NCBI GenBank assembly: GCA_030442035.1
Contig: JAUJEA010000004.1
Span: 496,001 to 560,000, forward strand
Direction: 5' to 3'
Length of the DNA: 64,000 bases
Origin: Splendidivirga corallicola
GTDB taxonomy: Bacteria > Bacteroidota > Bacteroidia > Cytophagales > Cyclobacteriaceae
The first letter of the stretch is position 1. Each line of letters opens with the position of its first letter. Below the pieces are notes generated by a model, which saw only the letters and a program-made list of their open reading frames with translations, searched no databases and was not told the DNA's origin. The position numbers were made by a program, and so were the translations under genes. Of this stretch, positions 19,094-27,628 are shown piece after piece.

Positions 19094-19444
19094 TTACAAA
19101 ACGTCCGCTATCGCAGCGACCGTCTTCTTGGAGTTGCCTACAAATATTTGGTCACCGATAATAAATACCGGCCTTTTGAGGAAAGTATATTCTTCCAGAA
19201 TGTAGTTCCGATAATCCTGTTCGCCGAGGTTTTTCTCCTTTAAGCCCCAGGCCTTATATTTCATGGCTACTCTGCTGAAAAGTGATTCATAGCTGCCGGC
19301 CAGTTTGGCCATTTCATCGATTTGCTCTTCAGTGATTTTTTCTGTTTTAATATCTTGTTGTTCAAAATCATCCCCAATATTTAGCTCTTTCATGATTCTG
19401 GCACAGGTACTGCAAGTTGAGAGATAATATACTTTCTTTCTCAT
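19094..19444 (-). CDS. ArsC/Spx family thioredoxin-fold protein
   Basis: The 116-residue protein belongs to the ArsC/Spx family. The N-terminal CSTC motif (YYLSTCSTCARIM) gives a redox-active CXXC; the C-terminal KRPVFIIGDQIFVG matches the family's cis-proline/anion-binding region. The arginine-rich arsenate site typical of true ArsC is not obvious, so a thiol-redox or Spx-like regulatory role is as likely as arsenate reduction. I used the ATG at 19444; a TTG two codons earlier is less likely. It is 90 bp downstream of the EamA fusion gene on the same strand. Confidence 0.82.
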   Translation of the reverse strand: MRKKVYYLSTCSTCARIMKELNIGDDFEQQDIKTEKITEEQIDEMAKLAGSYESLFSRVAMKYKAWGLKEKNLGEQDYRNYILEEYTFLKRPVFIIGDQIFVGNSKKTVAAIADVL

Positions 19445-19534
19445 TGTCAAAAGTTATGATAATTAAGTGAATTAATATCAATGCGATGCATTGTTAAGAG
19501 GACCAAATATAATTCAAAACTTCTATTCTTGAAA

Positions 19535-20785
19535 TTAAGTTTCGAGTACTTCGTAATGATAAACAGGTTCAAATTCCAGTAGAAAGTTTTCATCTTCTTT
19601 ATAGTATCTGGCTCTGGTATAATCATCTCCAGCAAAGTTTTTGATGGCCTCGATGGATTCCCAGTATGTAATTAGCATAAAATGTGTTTCCTGCTTCTCG
19701 TCTCTTCGGAGTACCTTGATTCCGAGATTCCCTTTAATGTTAGCATAATCGGATAGTCCGGTTTTTTGGAGATAAGCAAAGTATTCGTCTCCTTTCTCTT
19801 TGGGCACTTTCCCATGCCAGGTTCTTGCAATCATGTCTTTGTTGTTTTTGTTGAATATTGAAAATTTGTGATAACCTCTTTTTAATTTATGATGGTATTT
19901 GATCAGGAATACGGCAAAGAGAATTAACAGCATGGCTGTGAAAGTCTCGAAGTTGATTTGTTCGTTGGCCAACCAAACACCCAGCACAATAGCAACCATA
20001 GGGTTAACAAAGGAATAAGTGCTTACCTCAACGATTGGTCTGGTTTTCACCAGCCAGAGATATGCTCCATAGCTCAGAATTGATCCGAAAATGATCATGT
20101 ATAGAAGTGCCAACCAGGAAACCGTACTTACCTGGTTGATATGAAACCTGCCTGGTTCATTGAGTAAGGTGCTGAAGAGAAGAAAAAAGATTCCGGCAGA
20201 AAGCATCTGGATGGCCAGGTTCATAGTTAATGGAAGTGTTGATTTTACTTTTTTGGTATAGATCGAACCGTAGGACCAGCCAAGGGTACCTATTACCAAT
20301 ACAAGCAGACCAACATAGAAAGTGCCGGAAGAGCCTCCTTCAAAATCATGGTTTGAAACGGTAAGTAATACAACGCCACTTATCCCTACCAACAATGCCA
20401 GTGTAATCCATGGATTTGATATATTTTTCTTAATGTGTCTGGTATCCATTAAGATCATCCAGACCGGAACGGTGGTGACGATCAAAGAGGCAAAACCGGT
20501 GCTTACATATTGCTCAGACCAAATTAAAGCACCTGTTCCCACAAAATTTAACCAAAAACCTTGTTTGATGGAAGGGAGCAGGGAAGTGTAGGAGGGAAGG
20601 TTCCTGTTTCTAATTAACACGAATATGAACAGCATTGCTCCCGCTAAAAAGAATCTGATGCCTCCCATGAGAAAAGGTGGAAATGATTCTAATCCAAAAT
20701 AAATCGAGATGAAGTTACTGCCCCATATGACATAAATGGCGAAATAGGACAAGATCATAATTAGTTTGTAATCAGGCTGCTTCAT
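19535..20785 (-). CDS. EamA family transporter fused to monooxygenase-like domain
   Basis: The protein has 416 residues. Residues 1-300 are a drug/metabolite transporter with two EamA repeats and about ten membrane helices (WGSNFISIYFGLESFPP and FVNPMVAIVLGVWLANE are typical). Residues 318-416 form a soluble alpha/beta domain like antibiotic biosynthesis monooxygenase (ABM) dimers (MIARTWHGKVPKEKGDEYF, FMLITYWESIEAIKNFAG, YYKEDENFLLEFEP). The joining linker is rich in Asn, Lys and Phe and includes an internal ATG at 19834 at the natural start of the ABM domain, so a second short product is possible. It is divergent from a CGNR regulator, with shared operator-like repeats. Confidence 0.85.
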   Translation of the reverse strand: MKQPDYKLIMILSYFAIYVIWGSNFISIYFGLESFPPFLMGGIRFFLAGAMLFIFVLIRNRNLPSYTSLLPSIKQGFWLNFVGTGALIWSEQYVSTGFASLIVTTVPVWMILMDTRHIKKNISNPWITLALLVGISGVVLLTVSNHDFEGGSSGTFYVGLLVLVIGTLGWSYGSIYTKKVKSTLPLTMNLAIQMLSAGIFFLLFSTLLNEPGRFHINQVSTVSWLALLYMIIFGSILSYGAYLWLVKTRPIVEVSTYSFVNPMVAIVLGVWLANEQINFETFTAMLLILFAVFLIKYHHKLKRGYHKFSIFNKNNKDMIARTWHGKVPKEKGDEYFAYLQKTGLSDYANIKGNLGIKVLRRDEKQETHFMLITYWESIEAIKNFAGDDYTRARYYKEDENFLLEFEPVYHYEVLET

Positions 20786-20796
20786 ATATTTTTATC

Positions 20797-20871
20797 ATAC
20801 CAGTTAAAATTATTTTAGTGGTATAAATATATGGCATTGATTTATACTATCAAAATTAATTTTACTGGTAT
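20797..20871. promoter_or_regulatory. Triple operator-like repeat in divergent promoter
   Basis: The motif ATTTTA(A)CTGGTAT occurs three times between the divergent genes: inverted at 20797-20810 (ATACCAGTTAAAAT), direct with a G at 20812-20824 (ATTTTAGTGGTAT) and direct at 20859-20871 (ATTTTACTGGTAT). The first two form an inverted pair. TACATTTG at 20884-20891 fits the -7 consensus and lies so close to the ATG at 20898 that the regulator mRNA may be nearly leaderless. Confidence 0.6.
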
Positions 20872-20897
20872 AAAATTAATTTGTACATTTGTCATTC

Positions 20898-21524
20898 ATG
20901 AGACCTTATGTCAGAACAATTGAGAATGTGGAGCTTGACGGTGGGCATCTGTCAATTGACTTTATCAATACTGTGCGGAACAGATTTGAAGAGCCTCAGC
21001 ATGATTACCTGCAAACAAGTGCCGATTTGTTAAAGTGGTGCAGGCGCTTGGATCTTCTTTCCGAAAAAACATTGAGTGAAGTAGAAAGCAATATAGCATC
21101 GCAGCCTGCACAGGCCGAGAAACAAATAAAGAAAGTAAAAGATCTGCGTGAAGTATTATATGAGATCTTTGTGAGTATCGCCTACAACAGGGTACCTAAA
21201 AGGAATGCTGTACAAAGATTTAACTATCATTTAGCTGAAACCTGGAGCAATTTTATTCTTGATATAAGGGAGGCAAAGCAAGTTGTGCCAGAATGGAGCC
21301 ATGAACACCCGGAAATTCTACAATGCATGGATCCCATAGTTAAAGCGGCCTATGAGCTTCTCATGTCAAGTGAGCTGTTGAAATTGAAAGAATGTGGTGC
21401 CTGTGGTTGGCTGTTTCTTGATAAAAGTAAAAATCAAAGTCGTAGATGGTGTAACATGCAAACTTGTGGAAGCTCCGAAAAGGCACGCAATTATTATAAA
21501 AAAACGAAAACAAAGAATTCCTAA
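20898..21524 (+). CDS. CGNR zinc-finger regulator (ABATE domain)
   Basis: The 208-residue protein has an N-terminal ABATE domain (GGHLSIDFINTVRNR, DYLQTSADLLKWCRRLDLLS, VKDLREVLYEIF) and a C-terminal CGNR-type zinc finger (CGACGWLFLDKSKNQSRRWCNMQTCGSSEKARNYYK). The four cysteines and the RRWC motif are intact, although the CGNR tetrad reads CGSS. Such proteins are thought to be transcription factors. I preferred the ATG at 20898 over a TTG at 20889. Its divergence from the transporter gene and the operator-like repeats between them suggest it controls both. Confidence 0.87.
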   Translation: MRPYVRTIENVELDGGHLSIDFINTVRNRFEEPQHDYLQTSADLLKWCRRLDLLSEKTLSEVESNIASQPAQAEKQIKKVKDLREVLYEIFVSIAYNRVPKRNAVQRFNYHLAETWSNFILDIREAKQVVPEWSHEHPEILQCMDPIVKAAYELLMSSELLKLKECGACGWLFLDKSKNQSRRWCNMQTCGSSEKARNYYKKTKTKNS

Positions 21525-21594
21525 ATCAAATTGTATTTATAATTTTCTGATTATGAAATACTTATCAATAGATATTTTAATTAAAAATTAAAGC

Positions 21595-22584
21595 TTATTT
21601 CATGGTAATATCAAGTGATAGATCACTTATTTCTTTCAAACGATCATATACCACTTCTTCGGATACTTCTTTGGCCAGTTCATCATTTTTCCAGATACCA
21701 AATCCATAATTCCCTTTGGAGAAAGTCATTTTATAACCATAGCCATGAAAACTGTTTTTCTGAAACTCTCCGGTATATAATTCGCCACTGATACTATAAA
21801 ATATTCCTTTACCATGTTTCATGCCGTTTTTAAATTCCCCTTTATAGATTTCTCCGCTTTTCCATTCCGCACGTCCATTTCCTTTAGCCAGGTTTCTGTT
21901 CCATACTCCTGAATAAGTGCCTTGTGTTTCAGGATCATAGTAGGTGCCTTTACCTACGATATGATTGTCTTCGAACTCTCCATTATATTCCCGTCCGTCT
22001 GCCCACTTCATGGTACCAGACCCTGTGCGATTTCCGTTTTTCCACTGGCCGGTGTATGTGTTTCCGTTTGACCAATGATAGGTTCCTTGATTTGTTCTCT
22101 TTCCTTGAAAAAATTCGCCGGCATAAGTATCTCCATTTTTGAGTTGTATATAGCCTTTGCCATGAGGTTTTCCATCTTTAAGAGCCCCTACGTAGGATTG
22201 CTCGATCTCTCCCGATTTATATTTGTACATGATGACATAGGTGCTGTCTAATAAACCATTTGTGAAGTTCCCTTTTATCTCAAGTTTATTTTTATAGCTG
22301 ATTTTTCCTATGCCATTAAATTGACCTTTGACAATACTTCCCTCGAACCGGAATACTACTTTATCCTTTTTGATAAGTTCCAATTTACCGATTCCGGATA
22401 ATAATCCATTGTTGCAGGTTCCATCCCATTTAACGGTTAGTTTACTTTGACCTGGATTTATTTTGTATGTCTGAGGGAATTGAATTTTGCATCCGCTGTT
22501 CGTAACCATCCAACCCTCTTTGTTTTTGCAAGGAGAAAAATTCAGTACCATTACTGCCGCTCCCAAAAGTAATAACTTCTTCAT
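21595..22584 (-). CDS. Secreted MORN-repeat protein
   Basis: The 329-residue protein has an N-terminal signal sequence (MKKLLLLGAAVMVLNFSPC); the Cys at 19 could be a lipidation site, though the lipobox is not ideal. From about residue 50 to 295 it is built of MORN repeats (G-Y/x-G-x-Y-x-G-x-W/F pattern, for example KNGDTYAGEFFQGKRTNQG and NGNTYTGQWKNGNRTGSG), about ten copies. Bacterial MORN proteins are mostly uncharacterised; they may bind membranes or act as scaffolds. It converges with the CGNR gene and stands alone. Confidence 0.87.
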   Translation of the reverse strand: MKKLLLLGAAVMVLNFSPCKNKEGWMVTNSGCKIQFPQTYKINPGQSKLTVKWDGTCNNGLLSGIGKLELIKKDKVVFRFEGSIVKGQFNGIGKISYKNKLEIKGNFTNGLLDSTYVIMYKYKSGEIEQSYVGALKDGKPHGKGYIQLKNGDTYAGEFFQGKRTNQGTYHWSNGNTYTGQWKNGNRTGSGTMKWADGREYNGEFEDNHIVGKGTYYDPETQGTYSGVWNRNLAKGNGRAEWKSGEIYKGEFKNGMKHGKGIFYSISGELYTGEFQKNSFHGYGYKMTFSKGNYGFGIWKNDELAKEVSEEVVYDRLKEISDLSLDITMK

Positions 22585-23319
22585 AAGCCCGGATTTAAAT
22601 GTTTAATTTCTACTACATATCCAAAAATCAGGGTGGTGGATGATAAATGGTTGGAGAAGATGTTGATTAATTCCCGAACTAAAAAGTGTAAGGATACTGG
22701 GATGTTACATAAATACAATTACAGAGGTTTATAAGTAAAGGCTAGAAGTTTAAGGTCATCCTCGGGCCAGGAAAGACTTTAAGTGCTGATTTACAAGTGT
22801 AAATAAGTACAGTGAAAGTCAGGAGATTAATTTTCCAAAGAGGTTTTAGGGAACAATGAATAACCGGGCTCTCAATAAAGTACAAAACCGGCAACCCTGT
22901 GAACAGACTGACAATTTATTTGATTGTAATGTGCTTTTAAAACGTAATAACTTACACAAAAGAAATCCTTGTGCTTCATTTTGAAATGAATTTGACCTTT
23001 CAAAAATAACAAATTTGTTTCAACCTCTGATGAAGTGATTATTTGTCCAAGCCGTATACTCGGAAATTAACCAAAGTCTGTTTTGTGCTCTGCTGGAAGC
23101 CTGACGGCTTCAATGGAAACTTCTTAAAACCATGGAACTCACTCCAGACCTTACAACCAACATGTTACCCTGTCATTTTATTAATCCTAATGAAAATTCC
23201 GGTCAATAAGCTGTCGTCTAGGAGCCAAAAATCAACTTTAGTGTTGATTTATTTGTATTTAAGATAAAATAATGGTTTCTTCAAGGTTGATTAACTAATT
23301 GTGTGATAAAAAATCGATT
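22585..23319. other. Gene-free region of unknown content
   Basis: About 735 bases. A 74-codon open frame at 23043-23267 has an implausible composition and is not accepted. No clear hairpin, IS end or repeat was recognised; the last 100 bases should hold the promoter of the next gene. Confidence 0.45.
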
Positions 23320-23883
23320 ATGAATATGGATTTAATTAGAAAAGTGAAAACAGCGCTATTTGGTACTCTGTTATTGAGCCTTTTCATGACTGCACAGGTT
23401 TCGGCTCAAGACGATGAGATTACAGACGAAGATCTGAAGAAGTATGCATTGGTAATGGACTTTGCTGATGTTGAAAAGGGTAAAATGGGAGCGAAATACA
23501 ATGAATTAATCAAAGCGGAAGAATTGATGAAAGGTGGAAGGAGATTTAAGGAATTGAAAGATACAAAAGGTGATAGCACGAAACTTCAGGAAATTGGAGC
23601 AACTGCTGAGGAGCTTGAAATATTCAATAGAATTGAGACAAGCTACGAAGAAATGGTAGCTAATTTCAAAGCCCAGTATACAGAGAAGATCAAAGATAAG
23701 GAGCAACTTGGTGCAAGCCTTTATAATAAAATAAACAGAGGATTGAAATCAGATCCTGATTTGAAATCCAGATACAAAGACATTTTAGCTGCCGTTAAAA
23801 CCGAAAGAGAAGAAAAAGAAGCCTTGTCTGAAACAACTGATGGTGCTGGGGACAGTGGCGACAATGGTGGCGGACCGAATTAA
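23320..23883 (+). CDS. Secreted helical protein of unknown function
   Basis: The 187-residue protein begins at ATG 23320 (a second ATG is two codons on). A signal peptide ends at about VSAQ. The mature part is highly charged and helical (DLKKYALVMDFADVEKGKMG ... YNKINRGLKSDPDLKSRYKD), with a glycine/aspartate-rich tail (TTDGAGDSGDNGGGPN). The helical pattern is reminiscent of DUF4168 proteins, but I am not sure. It probably stays in the periplasm. A rho-independent terminator follows directly. Confidence 0.75.
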   Translation: MNMDLIRKVKTALFGTLLLSLFMTAQVSAQDDEITDEDLKKYALVMDFADVEKGKMGAKYNELIKAEELMKGGRRFKELKDTKGDSTKLQEIGATAEELEIFNRIETSYEEMVANFKAQYTEKIKDKEQLGASLYNKINRGLKSDPDLKSRYKDILAAVKTEREEKEALSETTDGAGDSGDNGGGPN

Positions 23884-23908
23884 AACTAACCCTTACATAC
23901 ATTGATAA

Positions 23909-23935
23909 AGAAAGCCCTCCATGGGGCTTTTTTTG
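23909..23935 (+). terminator. Rho-independent terminator
   Basis: AAAGCCC and GGGCTTT pair around a short loop and are followed by a run of T, 25 bases after the stop codon of the secreted helical protein gene. Confidence 0.8.
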
Positions 23936-23990
23936 TTTTCAGCTGGCAAGATGGATTTAATAAACGCAGGGGATTCAAATCAACATACAG

Positions 23991-24530
23991 GTTAGTGAAG
24001 ATGATATTGTACCTACGGCACAAGTTTTCTCTTTGTTAATCCTTCTATAAATATAAAGCCTCTACGAGGCATTGGTATCATCCAATCATATTTTCGATTA
24101 TTTCCTAATGTTTTAGGCGTCGAAATAGGAATTATAAAATGATGATGGTCCTTAAGGAACTGTAGATACCGTAGATATCAAATGTTTATAGAGAAAAACA
24201 TAAATACATTAAAAGAGTCCTGTAGGGACGATATATTGTACCTACAATACAAGTTTCTTACTATTCAATTTGTTATAGGTATTAAGCCTCTACAAGGCAT
24301 TTATATTTTGTGGATTTCCATCATTTCTGAGTCACTTCACTCAGGACATATCCTTAAACGTCAATTTGGATATTTCAGTCTCCTGGAACCAAAAGATGCC
24401 CAGGGCATCAGATATTTATAGAAACGCCGAATTAACAATGCTAGTCCCATAGGGACGATATATTGTCCCCGTAATGAAGGTTCCTTTGTAATATTTGTAA
24501 AGCTTAAATCCGGTATCATAGAAATAAACA
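23991..24530. repeat. Array of three ~227-bp palindrome-rich repeats
   Basis: Three diverged units share GATATATTGTACCTAC-like cores at about 24003, 24230 and 24457, a spacing of 227 bases each. Units contain small palindromes: GTCCTGTAGGGAC (24217) and GTCCCATAGGGAC (24443); GCCTCTACGAGGC (24058) and GCCTCTACAAGGC (24285); and ATCARATRTTTATAG before the next unit. It is the main content of the 713-base gap 23884-24596. It has no spacers of CRISPR type and no gene. Confidence 0.65.
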
Positions 24531-24596
24531 CCGCATAGATTGGCCTATCAATTGTTGAACACATCTTCTGTGAACAACACCTTGCTCAAAAACAGA

Positions 24597-26546
24597 TCAT
24601 AACACCCGGATACCAAATTCAAAGCCTATCCAGCTTTGAACGGTTTTGTCTCCAACGGTAGTTTCATATAACTTATAAGGCGCCAGGTCTTCCAAAAATT
24701 GATTTTCCGGGAGGTCATCAATATCATAAATAAGATGATTCCATACAGGTCCTCCATAGATCATAAACCTGCGGTTAATTGAAAAACCATAATGCATTCC
24801 AAATCTGGCGTTCAGGTTGAGCTGCTCTATCCAGGTATCATCATCCTGAAGGTCGGTAACAGAAAGATCAAAATTGAGATCGTTTTGTTTTTTCCCAACT
24901 CTGATCACCTTCCCGATCCCATACGAATATCCCCAAACATTATTTGAACCAAACCCCTGGGTTCCAAAGCCAATTGTATTATAGAATTTTCTATTCCCAA
25001 ATTTGACCCGGGCACTTAGTGGCAAAATTTCTGTCCCAAAGATCTCCAGCTTATTATAACCACGCAAAAACAAATTCAACACACCAATTGAAGTTCCTGA
25101 GGCGGTATCACCAATATTTATAAGACCCAACTGAAATCCTTTGTTGTGCCTTGCGAAGTTGACCACTCCACTTAGTTGCGCCCCGTAAACGGTGTCTGCT
25201 GCAAAATTCATCACCCCGGCTAATTGCAAGGTCTGAACCGTTCTGGAAGTATTAAGTATGCCACCCACCTGAAATCCCTTCACCTGACCATAGCTTCCGT
25301 TAACAATACCTGCTATTTGAACTCCTGTGATGTCATAGCCAAAGTTAATGATCCCTGCCAGCTGCAATTTATTAACATCTCTAATGGCTATGTTAGAAAT
25401 ACCGGCTATCTGAATGCCATCCACATTGTTTTTAGCCAGGTTGTTTATTCCAGAAATTTGAACCCCATCCGTACGACCGGTGATGATATTGTTGATTCCG
25501 GAAACTTGTACACCTTTCAGTGAATCCAAAACCAGGTTATTTATCCCGGCCATTTGAACACCTCTTACCGTACCAAAGTTTGTATTGAAAATACCGGCCA
25601 ATTGGACCCCATTAGTCTCAGTTCCTATGATGTTTCCAATACCTGCTATTTGTGCTCCTTTTGAATAAAATCTGTTGATATTCAACATGCCTCCCAATTC
25701 CAAACCACTTGTAGCACCGTTATAGCCGGCCAGTACATTCAATGAAAGTTTATTTTCAACGGATCCGCTCATTTTGAGGTTGGTTCCAAGGAATGGGAGA
25801 AAGGAAGCTTGTGCAAACCGATAATTTTCCAAATTCAGATTTTGAGATTGAGCCAGGCCCTTTTCTGAGGACAACAACTGTACGACCTTCATCTCGTTGA
25901 TCCTTCTGGTGCCTTCCAGTGATCCACCTCTTGAGGAAGTCATAGCACCTTTGGATGGGATTACAGGAATATTGAGTTTCTGATCTTTATTAAGAAGAAC
26001 AACTGCCTTTTCTTCAAATTCCCTGCCACCAATAGTAATGGCAATTACTTCCTGTTTTACAGGTATCTCCAGCGAAAAATACCCTTGTGAGTTTGTGGTG
26101 GTTGACCTGAGTCCTCCGACGTCATACACAATCGCATTCCCTACAAATTCTCCCGTCTCTGAATTTTGTAAGTATCCATCTACTGTGTAATTCTTTTTAG
26201 CAGAAAGTGATTTTGTAGCATTGGTGAGGTATTTCGTTTTCAGAATTACCAGCAGATTTCCATTCACTCTTAGTTCCATCTCTTCACCGAGGAGAGAGGT
26301 AAGCACAGTTCTAACAGAGCTGTTCTCAACATTTAAGGACATCAAACTATCCACTGGCAATAATGCCGGGTTATAGGAGAACGAAAAACCTCCTTCCTCA
26401 GCCAGCAAGAGTAGCACATCTTCAAATCGCTCATTGTTTATTTTGAAGGTGAGCTTTTTCTTCAGGATATTACTTTGAGCCAGTAAAGCACCCTGAGAAA
26501 TAAATAGCAAAACAAAGAAAATAAAGCTAATTCGTTTGGCAACCAT
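24597..26546 (-). CDS. STN-domain surface protein with LA_2272-like repeat solenoid
   Basis: The protein has 649 residues. In order: a signal peptide (to about FISQGALLAQ); an STN domain (about 28-105, KLTFKINNERFEDVLLLLAE); a carboxypeptidase-regulatory-like domain (about 115-200, NAIVYDVGGLRSTTTNSQG); then about a dozen repeats of 15-16 residues with the pattern GVQxAGIxN (about 270-470), like LA_2272 surface repeat proteins; finally a beta-rich C-terminus that may be a small barrel. There is no plug and no TonB barrel. The ATG at 26546 lies inside the FecR gene's end, giving a 20-bp overlap and translational coupling. It occupies the place a TonB receptor has in normal sigma/FecR operons. 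Confidence 0.8.
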   Translation of the reverse strand: MVAKRISFIFFVLLFISQGALLAQSNILKKKLTFKINNERFEDVLLLLAEEGGFSFSYNPALLPVDSLMSLNVENSSVRTVLTSLLGEEMELRVNGNLLVILKTKYLTNATKSLSAKKNYTVDGYLQNSETGEFVGNAIVYDVGGLRSTTTNSQGYFSLEIPVKQEVIAITIGGREFEEKAVVLLNKDQKLNIPVIPSKGAMTSSRGGSLEGTRRINEMKVVQLLSSEKGLAQSQNLNLENYRFAQASFLPFLGTNLKMSGSVENKLSLNVLAGYNGATSGLELGGMLNINRFYSKGAQIAGIGNIIGTETNGVQLAGIFNTNFGTVRGVQMAGINNLVLDSLKGVQVSGINNIITGRTDGVQISGINNLAKNNVDGIQIAGISNIAIRDVNKLQLAGIINFGYDITGVQIAGIVNGSYGQVKGFQVGGILNTSRTVQTLQLAGVMNFAADTVYGAQLSGVVNFARHNKGFQLGLINIGDTASGTSIGVLNLFLRGYNKLEIFGTEILPLSARVKFGNRKFYNTIGFGTQGFGSNNVWGYSYGIGKVIRVGKKQNDLNFDLSVTDLQDDDTWIEQLNLNARFGMHYGFSINRRFMIYGGPVWNHLIYDIDDLPENQFLEDLAPYKLYETTVGDKTVQSWIGFEFGIRVL

Positions 26547-27588
26547 GTGATGAGATTTCAACCTTATTATCCTTCACGGTGTAATCAAACTGTAGGGAAA
26601 TTGATATGCTATTGAGAATATCTTCAAAATGTTGATCCTTAAATACAGCGGATATGCGGCAGTTTGCTATTGCCCCGGGATCATAAACAATTTCTTTTTT
26701 GAATATTACCGATAACTCATCCAATGCAGTCTGAAGAGGTGTTTGCGAGTAAGTAAGCTTTTTATTGGCCCAATACAGATGATTCAGGCTGGAAAGCTGT
26801 GTTTTATGGACAGTATTATTGCTTATATCAAGCACTCCTTTTTCATTTCTTTCCAGAATAATGGTAGCCTCTGAGGTCTCACTTAATGAGGACAAGCTAA
26901 CTTTTCCTTTCTCCACTTCTACAATAATATTGTTATCATTCTCTTCCACTAAAAATGAAGTGCCCAATACGCTCACCTTGCCGTGCTGAGTATTGATTAT
27001 AAAAGGTATCTTTTCATTTCTGATCACATCGAAATAGGCTTTACCTTTTAAACTTAAGGTTCGGTGTTTGTTGTCAAATGCCTTGTTATAAACAATTTCC
27101 GATGCCTCTTGCAAAACCACTTTTGAACTGTCGGGCAGATAATATTCATATATCCCTTCATTGGAAGCTATCCTGATGGGTTGATTATTTTGATCCCTTA
27201 ATAGAAAAAAGGTTAGTGCAAGTGTCGAAATAATAAGCACAGAAGCCGCTACCGGTATCCAGGCGAACTGCTTCTTTTTATGTTTATCCTGTTGAGATGG
27301 AAGATCAACAATTTTTGCTTCTTTTTCGGGCTTAATGATTTTTTGTGCAACGTTGTTCCAGGCCTTGTCTGTATCGAATCGATTATCTGCCGGTGCAATA
27401 TCCTCTATTCCCTCTGTTTCAATGGTGAAATCCAGCTCGAGGATTTTACGGCATTGCTCAAAGACATGGCGGTTCTCTTCAGAGGCTTCAATCCAGTTTT
27501 TTATGAACTGACGTTCTTCAGAGGTACCTTCTCCGGTAATATAGGCTGTTAACCTATCATAGTCGATATGTTTATCTTCATTACTCAT
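26527..27588 (-). CDS. FecR family anti-sigma factor
   Basis: The 353-residue protein has an N-terminal cytoplasmic sigma-binding region (about 1-100), one membrane helix (about 110-130, FAWIPVAASVLIISTLALTF), a periplasmic FecR domain (about 140-250, LSLKGKAYFDVIRN, VLGTSFLVEE) and a C-terminal DUF4974 domain (about 275-345, PLQTALDELSVIFKKEI). FecR proteins hold an ECF sigma factor until an outer-membrane partner signals through its STN domain. The gene lies 40 bp after the sigma gene and overlaps the STN-repeat protein gene, so the three form one operon. Confidence 0.93.
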   Translation of the reverse strand: MSNEDKHIDYDRLTAYITGEGTSEERQFIKNWIEASEENRHVFEQCRKILELDFTIETEGIEDIAPADNRFDTDKAWNNVAQKIIKPEKEAKIVDLPSQQDKHKKKQFAWIPVAASVLIISTLALTFFLLRDQNNQPIRIASNEGIYEYYLPDSSKVVLQEASEIVYNKAFDNKHRTLSLKGKAYFDVIRNEKIPFIINTQHGKVSVLGTSFLVEENDNNIIVEVEKGKVSLSSLSETSEATIILERNEKGVLDISNNTVHKTQLSSLNHLYWANKKLTYSQTPLQTALDELSVIFKKEIVYDPGAIANCRISAVFKDQHFEDILNSISISLQFDYTVKDNKVEISSHGCQTN

Positions 27589-27628
27589 GGAGTATCAATG
27601 TGACAATTGACCCTATGTTTACCCTTAC

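Noticed and set aside
19094-19444. Assignment as arsenate reductase
   Set aside because: The CXXC motif fits the ArsC/Spx family, but the arginine-rich arsenate site is not evident and no ars genes are nearby.
23043-23267. 74-codon open frame on the plus strand
   Set aside because: Cys, Trp and Pro content and lack of any pattern do not fit a real protein, and its apparent start is not an ATG.
24182-24421. 79-codon open frame inside the 227-bp repeats
   Set aside because: It spans repeat units whose palindromes explain the sequence; it is not preserved in the other units.
23991-24530. Possible CRISPR array
   Set aside because: The period is 227 bases, the units diverge over their whole length, and there are no unique spacers of constant length or cas genes.
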